Shown here: piece by piece, positions 25,533 through 33,594 of the stretch
Layout: each line of letters opens with the position of its first letter
How positions within the stretch are numbered: position 1 is the first letter of the stretch
Origin: Oceanicola sp. 22II-s10i
GTDB lineage: Bacteria > Pseudomonadota > Alphaproteobacteria > Rhodobacterales > Rhodobacteraceae
Length of the DNA stretch: 64,000 nucleotides
Direction: 5' to 3'
Assembly (NCBI RefSeq): GCF_002210105.1
Contig: NZ_AQQU01000005.1
Span: 124,001 to 188,000, forward strand
Program-made: the position numbers and the translations under genes
Notes under the pieces: generated by a model
The model's database searches: none
The model's input: only the letters and a program-made list of their open reading frames with translations
Told to the model about the DNA's origin: nothing

Positions 25533-27569
25533 CTACCAGCGGATGCCGTGACGCAGCGCGTCGTAGATCGCCGCATGCACGTTCCGCGCCGCCACCGCAT
25601 CGCCGATCCGGTAGAGGTCATAGCCCCCGTCCCGCCGCGCCGGGAACAGTGCGCCCTCGCCCGAGACCAGCGCGGCCTGATCGACCTCGCCCCCGTTGCG
25701 GGCGCCGGGGCGCAGGTCGAAATAGAGGTCCGACAGCGGCATCGTGCCCGCATTGACGACGATCTGGTCGTAATCGCGGGTGATCGTGTGGTCCGAGTAA
25801 TCCGTCCCGATCCGCGCCACCAGCCGATTGCCTTCGCGCGTGATCCCGGTCAGCCGCCGGGCGACGGTGAAGGTCACGTTTTTCCCTTGCAGGCTGCGCA
25901 TATAGGGGACGAGGTTCATGCCCATGATCTCGGGCGACACGCCCCTGTCGCGGGTCATCAGCTCGACCCGGCCACCCGCCGCCGCGATGACCTCGGCGGC
26001 CTGCATCGCGGTGTGATCGCCCACGTCGTCGTAGATCAGCACATCCGCCCCCGGCGCAACATCGCCCGACAGGATGTCCCAGCCGGTTACGGCCAGCTCG
26101 TTTCCGGCGTCGAGGATCGAAACTTCGGGCAGCCCGCCGGTCGCGATGACGATCATGTCCGGGTCTTCGGCCAGAACATCCGGTGCGTCCGCCAAGGCGT
26201 TGAATCTGAACGCGACATCCCGCGCAGCGCATTGCGCCATGCGCCAGTCGACGATGCCCTTCATCTCGGACCGCCGCCGCGTCCGCGCCGCCAGCCGCAG
26301 CTGGCCGCCCGGTTCCGCCGCCGCCTCGAACACCGTCACGCGATGGCCGCGTTCGGCGGCGACCCGTGCCGCCTCCAGCCCGCCGGGGCCCGCGCCGACG
26401 ATCACCGCCCGGCGCGCCTGCGCGGCGGAGGGAATCACGTGCGGCATCTCCAGCTCGCGCCCCGTCGCGGGGTTGTGGATGCAAAGGGCCATCCCCCCGG
26501 CATAGATCCGGTCGAGGCAGTAGGTCGCGCCAACGCAGGGCCGGATGTCGTCCTCGCGCCCCTCGGCGATCTTGCGCACGATATGCGGGTCCGCGATATG
26601 CGCACGGGTCATCCCGACCATGTCCAGCAGCCCCGAGGCGACCGCGTGCCGCGCCGTCGCCACGTCGGGGATTCGCGCGGCATGGAAGGTCGGCAGACCG
26701 ACCTCGGCCCGGATGCGCCCGGCGAAATCCAGATGCGGCGCGCTGCGCATCCCCTGCACGGGAATCACGTCGGTCAGCGTCGCGTCGGTGTCCACCCGCC
26801 CCCTGATTACGTTCAGGAAATCGACCATGCCGCTGTCCTTGAGCGCATGACCGATCGCCAGCCCTTCGGCCTCGGAAATCCCGCCGGGCTGCCCGTCGTC
26901 CGCTGTGAACCGGACGCCCACGATGAAGTCCGGCCCCACCCTGTCGCGGATCGCCGCCAGCACCTCCAGCGGGAATCGCATCCGCGCCTCGGGATCGCCG
27001 CCATAGGGCGCGTCGAGGTGATTCAGGTGCCCCGACCAGAAGGCATCCAGCAGGTGCCCGTAGGCCTCCAGCTCGATGCCGTCGAGCCCGGCGGCCTGCA
27101 TCCGCTCGGCGGCATCGGCATAGTCGCGCACCACGCGGGCGAGGTCCCAGTCCTCCATCACCTTGGGGAAGGCCCGGTGCGCGGGTTCGCGCAGCGGCCC
27201 CGGCGCCACGGTGGGCAGCCAGTCGCCCCAGTCCCAGCGGGACCGCCAGCCAAGGTGGGTCAGCTGGATCATCACCGCCGTCCCGTGATCGTGGCATTCG
27301 TCGGTCAGCCTGCGCATCCAGCCCACGACCTCGTCCCTGTAGGCCAGCACGTTGTTGAACGCGGGCGGACTGTCGCGCGACACCAGCGCCGATCCGGCGG
27401 TCATCGTCATCGCCACCCCGCCCTTCGCCCGTTCGACGTGATAGGCCCGGTAGCGATCCTTGGGCATGCCGTCCTCGGGATAGGCCGGTTCATGCGCGGT
27501 GGTCATGATCCTGTTGCGCAGGGTCAGGTGCCTGAGGGTGTAGGGTTCGAGCAGGGGATCGCGTGACAT
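25533..27569 (-). CDS. Old-yellow-enzyme/TMADH-type NADH:flavin oxidoreductase, one cluster Cys missing
   Basis: A 678-residue enzyme with an N-terminal FMN TIM barrel (1-335), an iron-sulfur region (345-363) and a C-terminal nucleotide-binding module (VIVGAGPGGLEAARVAAERG from 389). Tyr170, His172 and Asp267 match the positions of the trimethylamine dehydrogenase triad. The 4Fe-4S ligands appear as Cys345, Cys351 and Cys363, but the expected second Cys is Ala348 (CVGATYC). No Cys is at position 30, so no covalent FMN link is expected. Related enzymes act on amines or 2,4-dienoyl-CoA. The start at 27569 follows GGAG; the open frame upstream is an antisense shadow. Confidence 0.88.
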   Translation of the reverse strand: MSRDPLLEPYTLRHLTLRNRIMTTAHEPAYPEDGMPKDRYRAYHVERAKGGVAMTMTAGSALVSRDSPPAFNNVLAYRDEVVGWMRRLTDECHDHGTAVMIQLTHLGWRSRWDWGDWLPTVAPGPLREPAHRAFPKVMEDWDLARVVRDYADAAERMQAAGLDGIELEAYGHLLDAFWSGHLNHLDAPYGGDPEARMRFPLEVLAAIRDRVGPDFIVGVRFTADDGQPGGISEAEGLAIGHALKDSGMVDFLNVIRGRVDTDATLTDVIPVQGMRSAPHLDFAGRIRAEVGLPTFHAARIPDVATARHAVASGLLDMVGMTRAHIADPHIVRKIAEGREDDIRPCVGATYCLDRIYAGGMALCIHNPATGRELEMPHVIPSAAQARRAVIVGAGPGGLEAARVAAERGHRVTVFEAAAEPGGQLRLAARTRRRSEMKGIVDWRMAQCAARDVAFRFNALADAPDVLAEDPDMIVIATGGLPEVSILDAGNELAVTGWDILSGDVAPGADVLIYDDVGDHTAMQAAEVIAAAGGRVELMTRDRGVSPEIMGMNLVPYMRSLQGKNVTFTVARRLTGITREGNRLVARIGTDYSDHTITRDYDQIVVNAGTMPLSDLYFDLRPGARNGGEVDQAALVSGEGALFPARRDGGYDLYRIGDAVAARNVHAAIYDALRHGIRW

Positions 27570-27767
27570 GCGGGCTCCATCCGGTGTGCGCGCCCACTGA
27601 AACAGGTTCCGGGTGGGGCTGACCAGACCCACATGCCACACAAACCTGCCTGTGTGCCGACAAACGCTTGATCCCGGACCATAATCCGCCGCACGATCCG
27701 TCAACAGCCACAGGGCGCCTGCTGCCAAGACGGTGCCGGCACGATAAAGACCAATGGGGATAGTTCC

Positions 27768-28538
27768 ATGACCACCAGAATAGTCCGCGCTTTCGTTCTC
27801 ACTCTCGGGATCGGAACGCTCGCCGCCTGCGCCAGCGGCCCTTACGAAGACACTGCGGTGACGCAGGCGGAAACCGGACACTACGGCGTGCTTCAGGACG
27901 GCGACATCACCCTGCCGCCGGTCGATTCCCAGTATCTGACCGAACCGAACCGCCGCACCGAGGTCAGCTACAACGGGACCGAGGCGCCGGGGACCATCGT
28001 CGTCGATCCCTATGCCAAGTTCCTCTACCACGTGAACGGCGACGGCACTGCTGTCCGCTACCCCGTGGCCGTCGGGCGCGAGGGCCGCGGCTTCAAGGGC
28101 CGCGCCACCATCCGCCGGATGGAGCACTGGCCGGGCTGGACCCCCACCCGCAATATGCTGCGCCGCGAGCCCGAGGTCTACGGCCCCTTCGCGGGCGGCA
28201 TCCCCGGCGGCGTGGCCAGCCCGCTCGGCGCGCGCGCGCTCTACCTCTACCGTGGCGGCCGCGACACCGCGTTCCGCATCCACGGCACCAATGACATGGC
28301 GTCGATCGGCAACTCCAGCACCGCCGGCTGCATCCGCATGTTCAACCAGGACGTGATCGAACTGTTCGACCGGACCCCGATGGGCACCGAGGTCGTCGTC
28401 CGCACCTACGATGAATCGGTCGCGCTGGAAGGCGAGGCGATGGCCAACCGCGGCGTCGAACTGCCGCCGACGATCGTCGATCCGAACGTCATCTATGCGG
28501 CTGTCGAAGAGCAGGAGCGCAAGCGCGCCGCACAGTGA
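27768..28538 (+). CDS. L,D-transpeptidase (YkuD domain) lipoprotein
   Basis: A 256-residue lipoprotein: signal peptide and lipobox LAAC with Cys21. The YkuD catalytic domain spans about 74-212, with FRIHGTND (His172) and SSTAGCIRMFNQD (Cys188). It should form 3-3 peptidoglycan cross-links or attach proteins to peptidoglycan in the periplasm. The ATG follows GGGGA, and the gene is divergent from the flavoprotein gene. A strong hairpin lies 30 bp after the stop. The C-terminal 40 residues form a charged tail outside the domain. Confidence 0.92.
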   Translation: MTTRIVRAFVLTLGIGTLAACASGPYEDTAVTQAETGHYGVLQDGDITLPPVDSQYLTEPNRRTEVSYNGTEAPGTIVVDPYAKFLYHVNGDGTAVRYPVAVGREGRGFKGRATIRRMEHWPGWTPTRNMLRREPEVYGPFAGGIPGGVASPLGARALYLYRGGRDTAFRIHGTNDMASIGNSSTAGCIRMFNQDVIELFDRTPMGTEVVVRTYDESVALEGEAMANRGVELPPTIVDPNVIYAAVEEQERKRAAQ

Positions 28539-28567
28539 CAGCGGGCGCATGACGAAACATCTGCTGC

Positions 28568-28587
28568 GGCGGGGCCCATGCCCCGCC
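28568..28587 (+). terminator. Rho-independent-like terminator after the L,D-transpeptidase gene
   Basis: ggcggggc-ccat-gccccgcc is a perfect 8-bp GC stem with a 4-nt loop, followed by gtttgcg. It lies 30 bp after the stop codon. The T-run is short, so termination strength is uncertain. Confidence 0.6.
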
Positions 28588-29028
28588 GTTTGCGTTCCGG
28601 GGGGTGGAAGGGCCGCCTGACCGCCCGCCCGTCATCAGGCAGCGCTCTGCCAAATCCGGGGACTGCCGTGAAACGGACGAGTCGTCTCCCTGATGCTAAT
28701 CAAAGGGCCGTGGTCGCCGGGCGATACCCGCAGTCGGTATCCTCCCCTCACCTCCGCCAAACATGTTCCGAGACACGTCCGACCGTTTCGGCCGATTCTG
28801 GCGGCCTGCACGTTCTGCCACAGCGTGAAGCATGTCTCTTCATTTCGTTTTGCCGTTTCGAGCAGGGAGATTCTGCAATCACAAGGACCGGTCATGGACA
28901 GTCGGGACGCAGGGGCCCGATCCCACGCCCGCGCGGGTGTTGGACGCATTTCCTCTGGAATGGGGCAATTGCTTCAACCGCACCAAGCCAACATTCATCC
29001 ATCACGCGCACGGTCTGGAAATCGAGAC
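28588..29028. other. 441-bp gene-free stretch
   Basis: No open frame here has a ribosome site or recognisable protein features. The stretch looks less GC-rich than the flanking housekeeping genes and marks the left boundary of the accessory-looking region that begins with the Tad genes. Confidence 0.5.
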
Positions 29029-30380
29029 TCAGTCCACCAGATACGTGCCGGAAGCCTCCAGAAATCCCGAGTATTCCCCAACCTGCGGCGGCGGAACATA
29101 AATGCCGCTTGTCCCCGAGGTCATGCTGAACTTGCGGACATTGGAATACCAGCCACCGACGAAGATGCCATTGCTGAGCGGAGCGCTTTCACCCGAGGCA
29201 TTTCCGACGGTCAGCCAATATCCGGTGAAAAAGCCGCCTCCGGACACCTTGTTGGGCATACCGGCCAGATAGCTGGCCAATCCGCTTGGATTGCTGCCGC
29301 CGCCCGACGAATTGATATCGCCGGCCAGGTTGATGAAGTTGGTTGGCACCAGATTGCCGAGCGGATTGATCCCGCCACCGCCCTGGAACTTGACCTGCCC
29401 CTGAAGCCCCTGTGTTTGCGGTTCCTCATCCCAGCGAACGTAGAACATGTCGTCGCGATCACCGGTGATGTCGATCGGCGAGCTGGCCTTCAGTTCCACC
29501 ATGTTGATCACGTAGGTCTTCGCTTGTCCGTCCTTCGTGTTGAGCCCGTTCAGGGTGGCAGGGGTCATCGCCTCGAAACCTGGCGTCACCGGCATCTCGG
29601 TGATCGCACCTACGGCTTTATCGAAGTCACTGGTCAGGTTCGCGATACGCGCACCTTCGTTGATCAGGACGCTGGCGCTGGAGGTGTTGTTTTCGATGAT
29701 GTCCTTCCATCCAGCGATACTCTTGTCGTTTGTATAGATGGTGCCGAAGTAGTCGAAGCTACCGGACGTCCGTTCGGACGCCGTGATACCGTTGACCGCG
29801 ACATCGCCCACAAATCCCTTGTTGGCCGCCTGCCAGTTGGCGTCGATATCCCCTGGGAATAGAACAGAAGGTATTTGCTGAGTTCCCCGATCGGCGACTT
29901 CGGCTTGCTGACCACCTTGACCGCCGTACTCGGCTCGCCGATGTCCCAACCTGTGAAACCGATGATCTGAAGGACGACCGGTTCGACCTTGCCCGCGCCT
30001 CCTGCCTGACGGGAGAGTGTCACCCGCACGGCCGTTGGCGTCTCATTGCTTTCGGTGAACACCCGCTTCTCGCCATCCCAGACGCCGAACCTGATATCGG
30101 TCATCGCCTTGATCTGGGAGTGCTTCGTGTCGGGGAAGTTCTTCTTGATGTATTCCAGCGCGGTTTTTCTGGCCACATGGGTATCGGGAAGATCCAGCGC
30201 TGCCGCGGTGGAGGCCGCATCCGCCACCGCCGAGAGAAGCGAACGGTTCCGGTACGCGTTCCCCACATCCACGGCCAGCCCCCCGATCACGAAGAAACTG
30301 AAGACGGTGAAGACGCTCAGGATCGATACGCTGCCACGCTGTTCGACGCCGTAGCGACGAAGAAGGTCAGACACCGACAT
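29029..30380 (-). pseudogene. TadG-like pilus assembly protein, interrupted by a single-base frameshift
   Basis: Two overlapping frames together encode a TadG-type protein. The first part (from ATG 30380) has the Tad N-terminus: RRYGVEQRGSVSILSVF, a membrane segment with VIGGLAVDVGNAYRNR, and an ASTAAALDLPD stretch. It reads well to GELSKYLLFYSQG, then degenerates to a stop at 29664. The other frame continues sensibly from DIDANWQAANKGFVGDV to the stop at 29029 and has a typical periplasmic Gly/Asn-rich C-terminus. The switch falls in a G-run at about 29848-29855. Adding one G there gives a 450-residue protein. It may be a real mutation, a homopolymer sequencing error, or less likely recoding. 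Confidence 0.75.
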
Positions 30381-30762
30381 GTGTCGTTCCTTCCTTCCTC
30401 ATCACGTAGTTGACGCTCAGGCCACCGGGAATGAACAGCTTCATCGCCGGCACGAGAATGTAGCCGGGGGCCGCAGTTATCTCGACCTTCACATCGCGGT
30501 TGTCGATGACATTGACTTCGATGTGAGGCTTGTAGCTGGGCGACAACCGTCCTTCGGCGTAGACGACGGCTTGTTCTGCAGAAAGATCTCCCACAGAGAC
30601 GCGGCGCGCCGTGTCACGGGAAACGTCGACCATCGCGGTCATTGTCGCGAGCGTCATTGCCACGTTCGTGGTCATCGCAATCGCGGCGACGTAGAATGGC
30701 GCCCAGATCACGAACTCTACGGTGACGTTGCCTTTTTCCGATTTAAGGTACTTGCTGAGCAT
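30367..30762 (-). CDS. TadE-like pilus assembly protein
   Basis: A 131-residue pseudopilin-like protein of the TadE family. It has a short cytoplasmic start (MLSKYLKSEKGNVTVEF), where the Glu after the aromatic/hydrophobic boundary is typical of TadE, then one membrane helix (VIWAPFYVAAIAMTTNVAM) and a small periplasmic domain. It overlaps the TadG start by 14 bp, so the two are co-translated. GAGG lies upstream of the ATG. No secretion ATPase (TadA), platform protein or Flp pilin is in the window, so this pair is isolated. Confidence 0.82.
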   Translation of the reverse strand: MLSKYLKSEKGNVTVEFVIWAPFYVAAIAMTTNVAMTLATMTAMVDVSRDTARRVSVGDLSAEQAVVYAEGRLSPSYKPHIEVNVIDNRDVKVEITAAPGYILVPAMKLFIPGGLSVNYVMRKEGTTHVGV

Positions 30763-31110
30763 AGAAACACCTCACTCATTAACACTTAATAAATAGGCGC
30801 TCGAACTATGGCGGAATCATGGTCTGACAATGGTGGCCATATGTTCGCCAAGTGAAATTTTTTCGGCTGAACGGCGCGCCGCGCGCATCCACAATCTGAG
30901 CTTGTTTTTTAAATTGCGTTTCTCGCCCTCTGATTGCTCAGAATGCGCGCGCATTCGGCGCCCCACACGTCCGCAACAACGGCACCACCTGAGCAGGAAG
31001 TGTGGCAAGCGATTCAAATTGCAAAAAACGGGACACCGGACAAGGACACTCTGCCCGGATGCATCGGACCCGTCAGTTGCGACAACCCGCTTGGCTTTTG
31101 GCCGCTATGC
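30763..31110. other. 348-bp intergenic stretch with AT-rich promoter-like segment
   Basis: No gene is seen. The left end, next to the TadE start, is AT-rich (attaacacttaataaata) and probably holds the tad promoter on the minus strand. A GC-rich palindromic patch (ggcgcgccgcgcgc) lies near 30878. Confidence 0.45.
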
Positions 31111-32325
31111 CTATCCAAACAGCCTGCGCAGATGGCTGGTCCCTGCCAGCGCGTCCTCGTGCCGGTCCTTGCGAATGAACTCGGCGATCCGGTCAAGGGC
31201 CTGCCCCGCGTCGTCGGGACTGAGGCAGGACAGGTCGTCCGGCTGATCCTTTTTCACCGACATATAGAGGCTGCGGACGTCCTCGTGAAAGAACCCCTCG
31301 TTCCCCGTGGCCTCGTCCCGTCCGAAATCATAGGCGAAGCAGTCCGAACGGATGGCGGCCTCGATCGCGTACTGGGTCAGAAGTCGCTCCGCGCGGCCCC
31401 CTTCTTCGTTCGCCATCCGCCCGGACACGATCCGGATCATGTCGCCGAGCACCGGATCGAGGAGATGGGCCGCGAAGGCGACGATCCTGCGCTCCTTTAC
31501 CAGTATTGGCATGAACAGGGCCCCGGCCTCGCAGGCGGTGCGGATGGTCGGCGTGTACCGGCTGAAACGGGACCGGTCCGATCTGGAACCGGCTGCCGCC
31601 AGCATCCGGCCGAGCCGCCCGATGTTCGCCTCGATATTGTCGGGGCGCACGAGCATGACCGAATAGTCGCGCCGGTCGCGACGAAGCTGCATATACTGCC
31701 TGGCGAATTTCCGGTCGGGCATGCCGTTCAGAAGATCGTTCAGGGTGGCAGGCAGGGGGACATTGGCCGACATCAGCTTGTCCGTCTTGCCATCCTCGGA
31801 CATGTAGCCGCGCCACGCGACCTCGAGCCCGCAGGCCGCCAGAATCTCGCCGAGGGCCCGCGCCCGCGTTTCCGGCACGAAATAGAGCATGGACAGCCGC
31901 GTCCAATGCATGTCGGCCAGAGCCTCACCGAACGCCTTGAGTACATCGGCCGCCCTGTCCGGCGCGATGATCATGCCCGAGTAGCTGCTGCTGGACAGGC
32001 GCCCGGCGGCTTCCAGTTCGGTCTCGAACCGTTTGCGCGATGTGCTCCAGTGGATCCGGGACTTCAGCGGGAACAGCCCGACCAGCCGCCCGTCGGCCCG
32101 CGACCGCGCGGTCAGGACCCGCCAGCGCGACGGGTTCTCGGCGAATGTCTGACGCAGCCACGCCCAGGACAGGAAGGCGTTCGCGTCGGGGTCGTTCTCG
32201 AACAGCTCCTCCCATTCCTCGCGGATCGCGTCGATACCGGGCAGCGTGGTGACGCAGGCCACATGCAGGCCCCGTTCGGCATGGACCGTCTGTGCGGTCG
32301 CGGCCATATGTCGATCAAGCTGCAT
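31111..32325 (-). CDS. CelD/BcsL-type GNAT acyltransferase
   Basis: A 404-residue protein of the CelD/BcsL (FemAB-like Acetyltransf_6) type: an N-terminal GNAT-like half with EWEELFENDPDANAFLSWAW and a second half with RFSRYTPTIRTACEAGALFM and the YDFGRDEATGNEGFFHED core. Such enzymes transfer acyl or aminoacyl groups, often to polysaccharides or amino sugars. The gene overlaps the upstream phosphotransferase by 11 bp, so both act together, perhaps in modification of an envelope glycan. No signal peptide is seen. Confidence 0.78.
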   Translation of the reverse strand: MQLDRHMAATAQTVHAERGLHVACVTTLPGIDAIREEWEELFENDPDANAFLSWAWLRQTFAENPSRWRVLTARSRADGRLVGLFPLKSRIHWSTSRKRFETELEAAGRLSSSSYSGMIIAPDRAADVLKAFGEALADMHWTRLSMLYFVPETRARALGEILAACGLEVAWRGYMSEDGKTDKLMSANVPLPATLNDLLNGMPDRKFARQYMQLRRDRRDYSVMLVRPDNIEANIGRLGRMLAAAGSRSDRSRFSRYTPTIRTACEAGALFMPILVKERRIVAFAAHLLDPVLGDMIRIVSGRMANEEGGRAERLLTQYAIEAAIRSDCFAYDFGRDEATGNEGFFHEDVRSLYMSVKKDQPDDLSCLSPDDAGQALDRIAEFIRKDRHEDALAGTSHLRRLFG

Positions 32326-33328
32326 TCTTCAACATCACCTTGAACGCGCGCTCCGCCGCTTCGAAATACGGGACGAGGGCCGAGGTCAGGCGGTTGCGCC
32401 CGGCGAAATACGCCCCGACTCCACAGAGATGCGCCGCGAATTCGGGGTGCACGCCGGCATCGTCGAACTTGCGCACCTTGGTCTTGGACAGCCAGCCCCG
32501 CTTGCGCGCTTCCTTGAGGATCAGCCGGAACCGTTGCAGGCAGTGCAGGGTCGTGTAGGCGGCAAGATAGTCCAGATAGGCATCGAGTGTGTGTCCCGTC
32601 GCCGGGTCGAAGGCCTGACGGACGATATCTTCCATGACGTCGGGCCGGAGCGGCCAGGCCTCGTCGCCGATCAGCCAGGCGAGGTCCTCGGCCCCGTGGC
32701 GGACGCCGCTGTATTCGAAGTCGAACCAGCGCAGCTTGTCGTCATCGCCAATGGCGGCATTGCCCGACCGGCAGTCCCATTTCACGAACTGCCGGGCGGG
32801 CGTGGCGATCAACTGCCGAAGCGCCTCGAGATCCACGACATCGGCCGGCACGGAGGAGAAGTTGTTCAGCGCGTCCAGCCCACCGGTCAGGTTGTCCAGC
32901 CACTCGTCATTCACGCCGAGGTGGGGCATTTCCTTTTCCAGTCCGGCTGCGCGGGCCGCGGCCTGTATCCGGAAGATCCCGCCGACGGCCTCTTCGGCAA
33001 GCTCGATGCGCCGCGACTGGCTGCACCGCGCGATTTCCATGTTCAGCCTGCGGCTGCCGACGTCGGACTGGAAGATCACCTTGTCGACCACGCCCAGAAC
33101 CTTCGGCGCGTCGTCGCAATGGGGCGCAAGCCGGTGAAGCGCGTAGGCCTCCAGGTGGGCACGGCGGTAGTTCGGGCGCAGCGTGGCGATCACCGTGACA
33201 TTGCCGAAGTGCAGGCGGCAGCTTGAACGCCCCTCGCCCCCCGGCGTCGTCACTTCGTCGACCTTACGGCCAAAATGCGCTTCGGCCGCGGAAAGGATCT
33301 TCTGAATACGGGAGGACGTCTTTGCCAT
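32315..33328 (-). CDS. Aminoglycoside-phosphotransferase/choline-kinase-fold protein
   Basis: A 337-residue small-molecule kinase-fold protein. The catalytic loop reads FVKWDCRSGNAAIG (Asp185, Asn190) in place of the HGDxxxxN form, followed by the metal-binding WFDFEYSG (Asp203) and GAEDLAWLIGDE. The glycine-rich N-lobe is GGEGRSSCRLHFG. It probably phosphorylates a hydroxylated small molecule such as choline or a sugar; the substrate is unknown. It starts at 33328 and is coupled to the acyltransferase downstream through an 11-bp overlap. Confidence 0.78.
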   Translation of the reverse strand: MAKTSSRIQKILSAAEAHFGRKVDEVTTPGGEGRSSCRLHFGNVTVIATLRPNYRRAHLEAYALHRLAPHCDDAPKVLGVVDKVIFQSDVGSRRLNMEIARCSQSRRIELAEEAVGGIFRIQAAARAAGLEKEMPHLGVNDEWLDNLTGGLDALNNFSSVPADVVDLEALRQLIATPARQFVKWDCRSGNAAIGDDDKLRWFDFEYSGVRHGAEDLAWLIGDEAWPLRPDVMEDIVRQAFDPATGHTLDAYLDYLAAYTTLHCLQRFRLILKEARKRGWLSKTKVRKFDDAGVHPEFAAHLCGVGAYFAGRNRLTSALVPYFEAAERAFKVMLKNAA

Positions 33329-33594
33329 TTGCTCTTACCCTCTTCACTTCGGATTTTTTCCGAAGGCACTCTTACCGGGGACATCAAGCCATCAAATTCG
33401 GACGCAAGTAAGGAAAAACGGGGGCTTGGGTCGCCTGTTCGATAGCCGTGGCGCTCGGGTGGGTGTCCGAGCCATCCACCGGATGGCGGGTTCCCGGAAC
33501 GCGGGAAACCTGCGGTCCGGCCCGGTCCGATGCGGGCGGCTGTCGCCGCTTTGCGGATGGCCCGCACGGGGCGGGCCATCCAGGGTGTTTCCGA

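Noticed and set aside
24867-27566. 899-codon plus-strand frame opposite the flavoprotein gene
   Set aside because: Arg/His/Pro-rich composition with no family features; shadow of the minus-strand gene.
27570-28550. N-terminal extension of the flavoprotein frame to 28550
   Set aside because: It lies antisense to the L,D-transpeptidase gene; a ribosome site and the conserved N-terminus fix the start at 27569.
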